Source: an uncultured Collinsella sp.
Lineage (GTDB): Bacteria > Actinomycetota > Coriobacteriia > Coriobacteriales > Coriobacteriaceae
Direction of reading: 5' to 3'
Assembly: GCA_958445895.1 (NCBI GenBank)
Contig: CAUCTV010000013.1
Coordinates: 1 to 31,793, forward strand
Length of the DNA: 31,793 bases
Shown: positions 7,267 through 16,059 of the stretch, one piece after another
How positions within the stretch are numbered: the stretch's first letter is position 1
Layout: every line of letters starts with the position of its first letter
Program-made: the position numbers and the translations under genes
The notes under the pieces: model-generated
Database searches by the model: none
Told to the model about the DNA's origin: nothing
Seen by the model: only the letters and a program-made list of their open reading frames with translations

Positions 7267-9264
7267 CTATTGCAGGTCCAGCTGGTCCAGGTATTCCTTG
7301 CCGTGCTCGGAGATATGGCGCTTGCGGCCTGCCTCGTCGTTGCCCAGCAACAGGTTGAACATGGTTTCCATCTTGGTGACGTCCTCGGGCTCCACCTTGA
7401 TCAGGCGACGCGTCTCGGGGTTCATGGTGGTGAGCCACATCATGTCCGGATCGTTCTCACCAAGACCCTTGGAGCGGTTGATCGAGCACTTCTGGTCGCC
7501 GATCTCCTTAAGAATGCCGTTCTTCTCGAGTTCGGTGTAGGCAAAGTAGGTCTTCTCTTTGCAGTTGATCTCGTAGAGCGGTGACTCGGCGATATACACG
7601 TAGCCCTCGTCGATAAGCGTGGGCACCAGGCGGTAGAGCATGGTGAGCACGAGCGTGCGGATGTGATAACCGTCGACGTCGGCGTCCGTACAGATGATGA
7701 CCTTGTTCCAGTTGAGGTTGTCCAGGTCGAAGGCACCAAGGTTCTTGATGCGCTTGTCCTTGATCTCCACACCGCAGCCCAGCACGCGCATAAGGTCCAT
7801 GATGATGTCGGACTTAAAGATGCGCGGGTAGTCCTCTTTCAGACAGTTGAGGATCTTGCCTCGGACGGGCATAACACCCTGGAACTCGGCATCGCGCGAG
7901 GTGCGGATGGCGCCTGCTGCCGAGTCGCCCTCTACGATGTAGATCTCGCGACGGCTCTTGTCCTTGGAGCGGCAGTCGATGAACTTCTGCACGCGGTTGG
8001 CCATGTCGGTCTTCTGCTGCAGATTGGTCTTGATGCTCTGGCGCGTCTTCTCGGCGTTCTCGCGCGAGCGCTTGTTGATAAGCACCTGCTCCACGATCTT
8101 GTTGGCAGCGTCTTTGTTCTCGATCAAGTAGGTCGAGAGGCGCTCCTTAAAGAAGGCGGTCATGGCCTGCTGGATAAAGCGGTTATTGATAGCCTTCTTG
8201 GTCTGGTTTTCGTAGGACGTCTGGGTGGAGAAGCAGTTGGTCACCAGTACCAGGCAGTCCTGGACGTCTTGCCACTTAATGCCGGTCTCGTTTTTGTTGT
8301 ACTTGCCCTGTTGCTTAATATAGGCATCGATGGCGCTGGTCAGAGCGCTGCGCGCGGCCTTCTCGGGCGAGCCGCCGTTCTCGAGCCACGATGAGTTGTG
8401 GTAATACTCCTGCATCATGAAGGTGCGCGAGAAGCACATGCACGCGGTGATCTTTACGTTGTAGTCGGGCAGGTCCTCGCGATCGCGACCGCGGCGGTCG
8501 GCCTCGATAAAGAAGGGTTCGGTAAGGTAGTCGGTACCGACCTTCTCGAGCACGTAGTCCTCGATACCCTTGGGGTAGCAAAAATCCTCTTCGGAAAACT
8601 CGCCGTTGTCGTCCTCGATGCGCAGGCGGAAGGTCACGTTGGCGTTGACCACGGCCTGGCGGCGCATGGTCTCGCGATACCAGTCGTGGGGAATGCTGAT
8701 CGAGGTAAAGACCTCAAGATCGGGGCGCCACTTGATGGTGGTGCCGGTGCGGTCCTCGTCGCTGGGCTCAATCTCGAGTGCCTTCTTTTTGGCGCCGACG
8801 ACCTTGCCTTTCTTAAAGTGCAGAGAGTACTTGTTACCGTCGCGCCAAACGGTGACGTCCATGTACTCGGAAGCGTACTGGGTCGCGCACGAGCCCAGGC
8901 CGTTGGTGCCGAGCGAGAAGTCGTAGTCGCCGCCCTGGTTGTTGTTGTACTTGCCGCCGGCGTAGAGCTCGCAGAAGACGAGCTCCCAGTTAAAGCGCTT
9001 CTCGGAAGGGTTCCAGTCGAGCGGGCAGCCACGGCCGTTGTCCTCTACCTGAATGGAGCCATCGCGAAAGGCGGTAAGGGTGATGAGCTTGCCGTAGCCC
9101 TGGCGCGCCTCGTCAACGGCGTTGGACAGGATCTCGAAGGCGGCATGCGCGCAGCCGTCGAGCCCGTCAGAGCCAAAGATGACGGCGGGGCGCAGGCGTA
9201 CGCGCTCCTCGTCCTTGAGCTGACGAATACTGTCGTTACCATAGTTTGCGGTGTTTTTTGCCAT
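7267..9264 (-). CDS. Type IIA DNA topoisomerase, subunit B (topoisomerase IV / gyrase B-like)
   Basis: A 665-residue ATPase subunit. The GHKL ATP site shows EILSNAVDEA (catalytic Glu and Asn48), EDNGRGCP and GTNGLGS. A transducer domain follows, then the TOPRIM domain with EGDSAAGAI near residue 445 and DADVDG near 526, which bind the metal for DNA cleavage, and SKGLGENDPDMMW near the C-terminus. The usual EGDSAGGSA motif is altered to EGDSAAGAI, and MPVRGKILN replaces LPLRGKILN, which marks a divergent paralogue of gyrase B. It precedes the A-subunit gene on the same strand. Upstream of its ATG the minus strand reads AAAGGAG at suitable distance. Confidence 0.93.
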   Translation of the reverse strand: MAKNTANYGNDSIRQLKDEERVRLRPAVIFGSDGLDGCAHAAFEILSNAVDEARQGYGKLITLTAFRDGSIQVEDNGRGCPLDWNPSEKRFNWELVFCELYAGGKYNNNQGGDYDFSLGTNGLGSCATQYASEYMDVTVWRDGNKYSLHFKKGKVVGAKKKALEIEPSDEDRTGTTIKWRPDLEVFTSISIPHDWYRETMRRQAVVNANVTFRLRIEDDNGEFSEEDFCYPKGIEDYVLEKVGTDYLTEPFFIEADRRGRDREDLPDYNVKITACMCFSRTFMMQEYYHNSSWLENGGSPEKAARSALTSAIDAYIKQQGKYNKNETGIKWQDVQDCLVLVTNCFSTQTSYENQTKKAINNRFIQQAMTAFFKERLSTYLIENKDAANKIVEQVLINKRSRENAEKTRQSIKTNLQQKTDMANRVQKFIDCRSKDKSRREIYIVEGDSAAGAIRTSRDAEFQGVMPVRGKILNCLKEDYPRIFKSDIIMDLMRVLGCGVEIKDKRIKNLGAFDLDNLNWNKVIICTDADVDGYHIRTLVLTMLYRLVPTLIDEGYVYIAESPLYEINCKEKTYFAYTELEKNGILKEIGDQKCSINRSKGLGENDPDMMWLTTMNPETRRLIKVEPEDVTKMETMFNLLLGNDEAGRKRHISEHGKEYLDQLDLQ

Positions 9265-9452
9265 GCTCGCTCTCTCGATGCTCCTTTGCTGCGTTTAAGT
9301 CATATAGATAGTCAAGGTAGCATGGCCCGGCCCATAGGCGATTCCAACCAACACGAAATCCATCGAACAATCGTTCGGAGTCGGGCACCTTTGGCTTCTG
9401 CGGTCATTCCCTGCGCGGTGTGGTGCTCGTGTTAAAACCGTGGCTTATCGGC

Positions 9453-9461
9453 TGGTAGAAT
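9453..9461 (+). promoter_or_regulatory. Extended -10 promoter element for the O-acetyltransferase gene
   Basis: TGGTAGAAT fits the extended -10 form TGn-TATAAT with one mismatch and lies about 37 nt before the ATG at 9499. No good -35 box is seen, as often for extended -10 promoters. The 234-nt divergent region 9265-9498 must also hold the topoisomerase promoter, which I could not place. Confidence 0.4.
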
Positions 9462-9498
9462 TGCCGCATCAAGACTGCATGTTGTTTGAGGGGGCGCA

Positions 9499-10059
9499 AT
9501 GACCGAGAAAGAGAAGATGGAGCGCGGTGAGTGGCATGATGCCAACTTTGACGAGGAGCTCCTGGCGCAACGCGCGAAGGCGGAGGCGCTCTGCTATGAC
9601 TTTAATATGGCAAAACCTGGAAGCGACGCACAGCTCGATGCTTTGAATTCCTTGCTCGATACCGATCTTCCCGGGGGGCTGACGGTCCTTTCGCCTGCCT
9701 ACTTTGACTACGGGAGCAAGACGACCTTTGGTGAGGGCTGTTTTGTAAACCATGGCTGCTACTTTATGGACGGCGGCTCTATCACCTTTGGTGGCAACGT
9801 GTTTATCGGGCCGTTTTGCGGCTTCTACACCGCTTCGCACCCCCTAAAGGCAAAGGACCGCAACTTGGGTCTCGAGAAGGCTCTGCCCATCGTTGTCGGC
9901 GATAACTGCTGGTTTGGCGCGAACGTGTCAGTGCTGCAGGGAGTTACCATCGGCAGCGGTTGCGTAATTGCCGCGGGCAGCGTCGTGACGGAAGACCTTC
10001 CAGACAACGTGGTGGCGGCAGGCGTCCCCGCAGTCGTCAAGAAGACCATCGAACAATAA
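9499..10059 (+). CDS. Sugar O-acetyltransferase (maltose/galactoside acetyltransferase family)
   Basis: The 186-residue protein transfers acetyl from acetyl-CoA to a sugar hydroxyl. It has the N-terminal maltose-acetyltransferase helical segment (MERGEWHDANFDEELLAQRAKA region). A left-handed parallel beta-helix of hexapeptide repeats follows (ITFGGNVFIGPFCGFYT, IVVGDNCWFGANVSVLQGVTIGSGCVIAAGSVVTEDL). The catalytic His is His114 in YTASHPL. It ends in the family's usual GVPAVVKK. Length matches LacA/Maa-type enzymes. ATG 9499 follows GAGGGGGC. It appears monocistronic, divergent from the topoisomerase genes, with a hairpin terminator downstream. The natural acceptor sugar cannot be told from sequence. 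Confidence 0.92.
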   Translation: MTEKEKMERGEWHDANFDEELLAQRAKAEALCYDFNMAKPGSDAQLDALNSLLDTDLPGGLTVLSPAYFDYGSKTTFGEGCFVNHGCYFMDGGSITFGGNVFIGPFCGFYTASHPLKAKDRNLGLEKALPIVVGDNCWFGANVSVLQGVTIGSGCVIAAGSVVTEDLPDNVVAAGVPAVVKKTIEQ

Positions 10060-10149
10060 CGAAGCCCTTAAACGATAGTGCCCCACTGTCCTCGGTGGAA
10101 TGCGGGGCGAGGAAGCCGAGCTCGACTCCGCTGGCGACATCTAATGCGC

Positions 10150-10188
10150 AATGGGCTGGCTCTGGGTATTCAGAACCAGCCCATTTTG
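10150..10188. terminator. Intergenic hairpin terminator after the O-acetyltransferase
   Basis: AATGGGCTGG pairs with CCAGCCCATT (10 bp), extended by TCTG/CAGA after one mismatch around a short loop. On the plus strand TTTT follows directly. It lies between convergent genes and is placed to stop transcription from both sides, with better T-run support for the plus strand. Confidence 0.7.
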
Positions 10189-10234
10189 GTGTTCGATGAG
10201 CCGGGTCGGCGTCTCTCGCAAAAGTAACTTGGAG

Positions 10235-13200
10235 CTAGCGAGGCTTATCCGAATTGACCTCATCGGCGGCGTCTTTTTCGAGCGCCGTGCGGCGGGCGCT
10301 GTAGGCGATGAGGCCCGCGCCTGCCGCGGCGAGTGCTGCAGCGGCTGCCGTAAGGGCAGCGTTGACATTGCCCGTGCCCGCAAGCGCGCCCGCTTTTCCG
10401 GAGCGCTTGTTATTGCCGTGGTCCTTGCCGCTGCCGGAGCTGCTTCCGCCGGAGCCGCCGCCCTCGTCAGTACCGCTGCCACTCGAGCCACCATCGCCGT
10501 CTGCCGTCATCGGGGCGTCGTGAAGTCCTGTCGTATCCGCGCTGTCGCATACGCCGACCTGCACTTCTGAGCGTTCGCATGCTGCGTCGGGCACATGAAG
10601 CTCGTGCAGAACGGCACTCAGCGCCGAGTTTGCGCCCGGTCGGATCTCCTCGAGCGTTACGGGATCGAGCGCCACCAGATTACGCGCCTTCGCATACAGC
10701 GTGACGCGTTTGCCCACTTCGTCGCTCCAACTCTCGGGGATGGCGAAGCTCATGCGGAACTGTGCCGTGCAACCCGGTGCCAGCACGGCGTTGCCGTTGT
10801 CGGCTACCAGCGGGTGCGTTGCAAAACGTGCGCCCAGCGTCTCGAGCGCGTACTTTACGTGTGCCATGTCGTTGGCCGAAGCGTCTTCGGCAAGCTCTGG
10901 ATCGTAGATCGAAGCCATGCGTGCGTTCGCTCCGAATCCGATGGATGCGCTGGAGAACGGCTGGCTGGAGCCCTCTCGGTACAGATCGATTGTGCCGGCA
11001 GTCAGCAAAGTGTTGCCGTCGTTTCGCACCGTGACCATGAAGGATTCGCCTGCTGCTCCGGGCACCACCGCGCCCGAGGTGGCGACCGCGCCCGTCGGAG
11101 TGGCACACGCCACCAGAGGCACTTCGATGCCGTGCAGCTCTGCCTCGCTCTTCTCCGCGCTCACAATGTGCGTGGCGAGCGCGGAGAGCATGCCTCCCGA
11201 CGTCAAAAATGTCGTTATCTGATCGACGGGATGGTCCAGCTCGCACATCACGAACGGCTCCGTGAACAGATCGCCTGCCAAGGTGCTGACGAAGATGCGG
11301 AAGTGCTTGCCCATTACTGCTACCGGGTTGCCTTCTTCGTCGTAGGTTTGCCCCACCTTGCCATCGGTGTTCTCTACATAGAGCGCGCACCTGCCGTTGT
11401 TGCTTACGCTAAACGATGCCGGGCCACAGCCTGCGGCACCCACGGGCTGCGTTGCAAATGCCAATGCGCCTCGCGTCCAAGTAATATGCTGCAGCTGCTC
11501 GTTGACGGTGGCCAAAAAGCCCGAATGTTGTGGCCACGGCACCGCATGGGGCACCGTGGCGTCTGGTGGCATAACGCCCCAGCCCGCAATGGACTGGCCG
11601 ATCACGGCGTACGATGCGCAGCCGCAACCGTCTGCGGTCTCGTACGCAACGGGCACCACCATTTTGCCGTTGATATTCTCGGGCTCGCTCAGCTCGATAC
11701 TCGACGGTGCCTGCGGAAAGCGAAGAACTTGGCGGAACGTCAGGCTGTCGCCCAAATCATCCGACCACAGGGTAAAGCATTCCAGCGCAACCTCGGCCTC
11801 GCTGCCGAGCGCCTTCTCTGCGGTGGTTCCGCGGCGGTGGAGGTAGGCACCCGACAGGCGTCCGTCGACCAGCGTCTTGCCTGCCGTGATGCGCGGGCAC
11901 TGCAGGCAATGGTAGCCATCCTCTTGCAGGCGGCCGCGCGAGATGCTGCGCCATGACGTATGCGACACCACGCGGATCTCGTCATTACTTATGCGCAGGC
12001 GCACAACGGACAGTATGCCGGCTGTGCTTGCCGTATCGAAAAGGGTGTTGTCGCCGGCGGGGCGCTCGCCCGAGACCAGCAGCACGTAGGCGTCCTGGTT
12101 TCCTCTTCCGTCCGTATATTCCACCACGTCGAAGTCGTAATCGAATATGCCGTCGCGCTCCACGTCGCCCTCGCCAAACCCAAGGGGAAAGTCCACGGGC
12201 GTGGGAGCGGACCACGTGCCGTTTGCCTTTGTGTGCACCACCAGGCGCGAGCGGCCATTGTCGCCGTAGCGCACCGAGGCGATACGGAACAGGCATTCTA
12301 CGCCGGCAATCATCGTTAGCTTCATGTGGGCTTCGCTGAGCACGCCGGAAAACAGCACGTTGTCGCTCGAGGGTTTTATGCCGCCACGCTCGTCCTCCGA
12401 CACGCCGGCAGAATTGGCGTTCGGGTCCGCAACGGCGTTCGTTGACTGACCGATGTAGGTGTACTCATACATCGGTGCGGCATTTTCGTCGTTCTCCATC
12501 AGCGCATGGACGAAATGTTCGACCTGTCCCGTGTCGTCGCTCTCCGCGTTCGCCTCGAGCTCAATGCGCGTGACCGCTTGATCCCAATCACGTACGGTAG
12601 GCGCGTTGTTTATCGCGGCGGCTGCAACCTCGGCGCGTGCGAGCAGCTCGGAATTGGTGACGATGGTGGCCGACGCGATAAACTGCGGCACACCACCTGC
12701 CTCGGTGTTGCCGGGCGTGCCGAAGCAGGCATCCAGCGTGTAAGGCGTACCTCCACCCAATGCCAGCTCAGAGCGTTGGAGCACATACTGGTCGCCATTG
12801 TTCACCGACATATTCCACGAATCGATGAGTGTGGGCCACGACCCCGACCAAGCCTTGGTGGTCCACTTGAACATTACGAACTGGAGTATCACATCGACAT
12901 CGACGTCTGCACCTACGCGCAGCCGCGGAAGCTGGTGCCCATCTGCCTTCTCGTACCCAATGAACAGTGTGAGGGATGCGGCGCCACGCACAGCGGACGA
13001 AGCGACGCCTGCAATGCCGGCTCCAAAGGTGACGGCAAGTCCGATCTGGATGGTGAACGAGCCCGACGTGTTGGAATAGTCGAGCGAAATGTTCTTGAAA
13101 AACGCCGCGCCGCTGCCGTGCGTGTGGGCGCCCACGGCGAGCGCCAGTTTTGCCAGCACCCAGGGGTTGACGTTTAGGAAAAACGGCACCGGTCCTAGGG

Positions 13201-14602
13201 TAAACTGCTCGGTCCAATTGAGGTCGGTTCTTACCTGGAAGAGGGCCTTAATGTTGCCGTATGCGGGGTCGTTGTTGTCACCCCAGGTTTTGCCCACCCA
13301 ATCGTAGGCGAGCGAGCCGTACAGCTGTGTGGCGATATCCATCGTGAACAGCGGCGTGCAATGGTGGCGAAGGAGCTTGGTGTTTCTTGGATCGGTGCCC
13401 GAACCGGCACTCATACTTTTGTACTGATTCCACTTCCCCTCCATTTCGTCGAGGTAGCGGTTTGCCTGCTTGGCGCCCGACTCGCGCGGCGATTTCTTCC
13501 AGTATTCCGGATCAGGGTTGCCCGAATCGTTCATATAGCTGGCTGGTTTGTATCCTCCGCCAAACAGTACGTACCCGGCAAACGAGAAATCGAACAGAAT
13601 GGGGAACGAGGGCATCCAGCACGTGAACTTATTACCACCGATGCCGGGAAACGATGCGGGGAAATCAAACGGAGTGATCTCTTGGTCCATAGTGGTGGGG
13701 ACGATAGTGGTCGATCCGGATTCCGCCTTTGCCGCCGGCGCGGTAACAACGGCCATGGGGGAGGAGAGCGTGTAGGTTTTGTCCTGGTAGTCGAGGACAA
13801 AGCGCAGCTTGCATCCTTCTTCCAGAAGGCTCGACGCTGCATCGAGGAACTTGTCTTCGAGTGTGAACGTCGCCAGATTATCCGCGCTCGATGCGCTGGC
13901 CTTGATCTGACCAATCTGCGTGACGGTTTCGGTTGAGCTGCCCGCAGCGGGCATCACTTTATTGATATGCAATGTTGCCTGCCCGCCCTGCGGCAGATGA
14001 GCCTGCACGGTAAATGCGTGCGTATCGGGCTGCTCGTTTGCCGTGTCGTCCTTCGGCAATGCCATGAACGTGGCTTCAGCGTACTGGATGTCCCATTCGT
14101 CGAATGTGAGCTGGCGGAAGTACGGCTCGCCGTCGGAAAGCGGACGCGTGGGCGCGGTTATGGCGGTGCCGCCCTGGATACGCGCAAGGGGAATCTCGAC
14201 ATCGCGGTAGCCCGCCATGCTAATGGAGATGCCGCCGTTAAAGTCGTACGCGTCAAGGAGCTTTGCCTCGTCTACGTAGCCTTCCGAAAGCGAGGCAATC
14301 TCAAAGATGGCGGTGCCTTCGTCATCGGTCGTGGCGGCGAGCTGCTTGCCTGCGGCGTAGCGCGACGTGAGCGTGACCTGCGCTCCCTTGATGGGCATAT
14401 TCTTGTTGGCGACGTCGACCACGACCACACCAAACATGGTGCGCGAGAGAACGAGCACCCTGAAGGGGTCTTTTTCGTCGGCATAGGCCGCGGTGGGCGC
14501 GAACGGCAGCAGGAAGGCATTTTCGCTTCCCGGCACGCGAGGCAACATGATGCTCGCTAGTGAGGACGCTCCGGCAACAAGTAACGAACGGCGATCAAGC
14601 AT
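10235..14602 (-). CDS. Large exported or surface-anchored protein with Tat-like signal and LPxTG-like tail
   Basis: From ATG 14602, chosen because GGGAG lies just upstream, the protein has 1455 residues. The N-terminus MLDRRSLLVAGASSLASIML has the twin-arginine and hydrophobic pattern of a Tat signal. Next comes a beta-sandwich-like region (GVVVVDVANKNMPIKGAQVTL ... DDEGTAIFEI) resembling CnaB/carboxypeptidase regulatory-like domains. A long central part contains no motif I recognise. The C-terminus is a Ser/Gly/Asp/Lys-rich linker, then ALAGTG, a hydrophobic alanine-rich segment (AALTAAAAALAAAGAGLIAY), ARR and a 17-residue charged tail. LAGTG may be a variant sortase motif; a simple membrane anchor is the alternative. 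The ligand or enzymatic role is unknown. A LuxR-type gene lies directly upstream on the same strand. Confidence 0.82.
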   Translation of the reverse strand: MLDRRSLLVAGASSLASIMLPRVPGSENAFLLPFAPTAAYADEKDPFRVLVLSRTMFGVVVVDVANKNMPIKGAQVTLTSRYAAGKQLAATTDDEGTAIFEIASLSEGYVDEAKLLDAYDFNGGISISMAGYRDVEIPLARIQGGTAITAPTRPLSDGEPYFRQLTFDEWDIQYAEATFMALPKDDTANEQPDTHAFTVQAHLPQGGQATLHINKVMPAAGSSTETVTQIGQIKASASSADNLATFTLEDKFLDAASSLLEEGCKLRFVLDYQDKTYTLSSPMAVVTAPAAKAESGSTTIVPTTMDQEITPFDFPASFPGIGGNKFTCWMPSFPILFDFSFAGYVLFGGGYKPASYMNDSGNPDPEYWKKSPRESGAKQANRYLDEMEGKWNQYKSMSAGSGTDPRNTKLLRHHCTPLFTMDIATQLYGSLAYDWVGKTWGDNNDPAYGNIKALFQVRTDLNWTEQFTLGPVPFFLNVNPWVLAKLALAVGAHTHGSGAAFFKNISLDYSNTSGSFTIQIGLAVTFGAGIAGVASSAVRGAASLTLFIGYEKADGHQLPRLRVGADVDVDVILQFVMFKWTTKAWSGSWPTLIDSWNMSVNNGDQYVLQRSELALGGGTPYTLDACFGTPGNTEAGGVPQFIASATIVTNSELLARAEVAAAAINNAPTVRDWDQAVTRIELEANAESDDTGQVEHFVHALMENDENAAPMYEYTYIGQSTNAVADPNANSAGVSEDERGGIKPSSDNVLFSGVLSEAHMKLTMIAGVECLFRIASVRYGDNGRSRLVVHTKANGTWSAPTPVDFPLGFGEGDVERDGIFDYDFDVVEYTDGRGNQDAYVLLVSGERPAGDNTLFDTASTAGILSVVRLRISNDEIRVVSHTSWRSISRGRLQEDGYHCLQCPRITAGKTLVDGRLSGAYLHRRGTTAEKALGSEAEVALECFTLWSDDLGDSLTFRQVLRFPQAPSSIELSEPENINGKMVVPVAYETADGCGCASYAVIGQSIAGWGVMPPDATVPHAVPWPQHSGFLATVNEQLQHITWTRGALAFATQPVGAAGCGPASFSVSNNGRCALYVENTDGKVGQTYDEEGNPVAVMGKHFRIFVSTLAGDLFTEPFVMCELDHPVDQITTFLTSGGMLSALATHIVSAEKSEAELHGIEVPLVACATPTGAVATSGAVVPGAAGESFMVTVRNDGNTLLTAGTIDLYREGSSQPFSSASIGFGANARMASIYDPELAEDASANDMAHVKYALETLGARFATHPLVADNGNAVLAPGCTAQFRMSFAIPESWSDEVGKRVTLYAKARNLVALDPVTLEEIRPGANSALSAVLHELHVPDAACERSEVQVGVCDSADTTGLHDAPMTADGDGGSSGSGTDEGGGSGGSSSGSGKDHGNNKRSGKAGALAGTGNVNAALTAAAAALAAAGAGLIAYSARRTALEKDAADEVNSDKPR

Positions 14603-14725
14603 CTTGGGCTCCCATCCCGCAAATATCGGTGGAAATAATCCAATTTTGCGAGAAGACGCTTCGTGGCGGTAGTGCCGTTCAAGGGTCAAAATGTCCAAAT
14701 TGATCGAGCGAAGCGCCGGGTTCCG

Positions 14726-14735
14726 GAACGCGTTC
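14726..14735. promoter_or_regulatory. Perfect 10-bp palindrome upstream of the surface-protein gene
   Basis: GAACGCGTTC is a perfect palindrome in the 155-nt gap between the LuxR-type gene and the surface-protein gene. Its position suits an operator for the upstream-encoded regulator, but short GC-rich palindromes arise by chance and I give it low weight. Confidence 0.2.
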
Positions 14736-14757
14736 GATGCGCTTGGCAGCCCGGTCG

Positions 14758-15762
14758 CTAACGCAACATGTGCGCGACCAGCTCGGCGCGTGTGCCGATG
14801 CCAAGCTTTGCGTATACGCCGGATAGGCGGTTTTTGACGGTGCCCGGCGATACTCCCATATGGCGTGCGATTTCAGCGTTGGTCCATCCGCGGCAGGCGA
14901 GCATGGCCATGGTGAACTCTGTGGTCGTTAAATCGTCGGCAACGTCCTCGCCCGAATCGGGGTTGTGGATGCGCCGCCAGCCGTAGCTGAAGCGGTACGT
15001 GATCTCGATGATGCGTGCGAAGTCGTCAGGGTATTGCGTTTTTAGGCATGCCTCGATGAGCCCCTGCAAAAGGCCGTGGTGCTCGCCAATGAGCTCGATA
15101 AGGCCGTCGGGGCGCGCAATGTCCCAAGCGGCTCCAAAATGCGCTTTTGCGGCGTCGATGTCCTTGAGGCTCATGCATGCCATGGAAGCTGCCAGGTGCA
15201 GGAACAGTTCCGAGATGGGATAGCTTCCCTGTTTCATAATTAGGGCGTTTTCCGCCATGCCCAGGCTGCGGCCGTATTCGCCGCGCAGATACAAGGCGTG
15301 CGCCATCACGTAGCTGGCGAACAGTCGCAGGCCTTCGGGTAGGTGCGCCGCAAGTGGATAAAACTCTTCGGCAGAATACGGGGAAGGCAAGTGCAGCAGG
15401 ACGCTCGCGGCCGAGGCGAACAGGATATGCGTGGCGTGGACGGCGGGCGATTCCTCGTCGGCCGGCGTATCGAGGATGCCCGCAAGGCACCGGCGGGCGT
15501 CGGCGATACGGTTGAGCGACAGACTGGCGTATCCGCAGATAAAGCATGCGGAATAGCGCAGCGCGGGATCGGTGACGTCAAGATAGGGGTGCGCCGTCTT
15601 GGCGGCGAGTGCGGCCTGTCCGCGAAAGTACAGCGCTTCTGCCGTGGCGATGGCGCGTGAATCGGGGTCGGAAATGCCTGCAACCGCAGCGTCAATCTGC
15701 CCCGGCACAAAGGCGGTGCACATCAACGGCATGGGAACGCATGGGTAGCCATCGCAGTCCAT
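14758..15762 (-). CDS. LuxR-type helix-turn-helix transcriptional regulator
   Basis: A 334-residue protein whose last 65 residues form a LuxR/NarL DNA-binding domain (LTTTEFTMAMLACRGWTNAEIARHMGVSPGTVKNRLSGVYAKLGI). The preceding roughly 250 residues are helical, alanine-rich and TPR-like (repeated GYASLSLNRIADARRCLAG, YLRGEYGRSLGMAENAL and LKDIDAAKAHFGAAWDIA units), as in MalT-type sensors without the ATPase. ATG 15762 follows GGGAG with a 7-nt gap. A much longer open frame extends upstream to 17229 only because it runs antisense through the GMP synthase gene; I reject that extension. It probably regulates the following surface-protein gene. Confidence 0.88.
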   Translation of the reverse strand: MDCDGYPCVPMPLMCTAFVPGQIDAAVAGISDPDSRAIATAEALYFRGQAALAAKTAHPYLDVTDPALRYSACFICGYASLSLNRIADARRCLAGILDTPADEESPAVHATHILFASAASVLLHLPSPYSAEEFYPLAAHLPEGLRLFASYVMAHALYLRGEYGRSLGMAENALIMKQGSYPISELFLHLAASMACMSLKDIDAAKAHFGAAWDIARPDGLIELIGEHHGLLQGLIEACLKTQYPDDFARIIEITYRFSYGWRRIHNPDSGEDVADDLTTTEFTMAMLACRGWTNAEIARHMGVSPGTVKNRLSGVYAKLGIGTRAELVAHMLR

Positions 15763-15828
15763 CTTCCATCTCCCAACAGCTGGCAACACTAGCAGCAATT
15801 GTACTCTTGTTGCTCGGGACTGGAATTT

Positions 15829-15909
15829 GTGGGTATCGCCTACGATTGTGCCGAACGTATAAAGGAAGAGTCTATTGGCGATGCTCCCAAGGTGGCTACC
15901 GAAGTCTAG
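15829..15909 (+). other. Short open frame with overlapping hairpin upstream of GMP synthase
   Basis: A 26-codon frame from GTG 15829 ends at TAG 15907-15909; its tail (IKEESIGDAPKVATEV) has protein-like composition. There is no good ribosome binding site and the frame closes a short way upstream, so it may be the 3' remnant of a lost gene. A hairpin with 8-bp perfect arms (CCCAAGGT at 15886-15893, ACCTTGGG at 15913-15920) encloses its stop codon, without a T-run. The rest of the 297-nt gap holds the GMP synthase promoter. Confidence 0.25.
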
Positions 15910-15987
15910 CTGACCTTGGGATATAGAAAAACTGCCGCCCCTGCAAAAAGCTCTGTCGCAGCGATGGGAAACGTATCTCGTTCTGCA

Positions 15988-15993
15988 TATAAT
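15988..15993 (+). promoter_or_regulatory. -10 box of the GMP synthase gene
   Basis: A consensus TATAAT lies 67 nt before the ATG at 16060. The best -35 at 17-nt spacing is weak (TGGGAA at 15965). No purine riboswitch fold was recognised in the leader. Confidence 0.5.
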
Positions 15994-16059
15994 GAGGTCA
16001 TATGACGGTGCGTCTGCATACGCGCGGCGCATTTCCATCGAACCGAGAAGGAGCTCTGC

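Noticed and set aside
9363..9376. Inverted repeat CGAAC/GTTCG between the topoisomerase and acetyltransferase genes
   Set aside because: Only 5-bp arms and no supporting position relative to a promoter; chance is sufficient.
5536..9435. Long plus-strand frames (682, 243 and 345 codons) opposite the topoisomerase genes
   Set aside because: They are mirror frames of strongly recognised genes in GC-rich DNA, with Val/Leu/Asp-heavy, repetitive composition and no recognisable domain.
10595..13936. Long plus-strand frames (up to 453 codons) opposite the surface-protein gene
   Set aside because: Cys/Arg/His-rich composition typical of antisense shadows; the minus-strand frame has a signal, a ribosome binding site and a sorting-like end.
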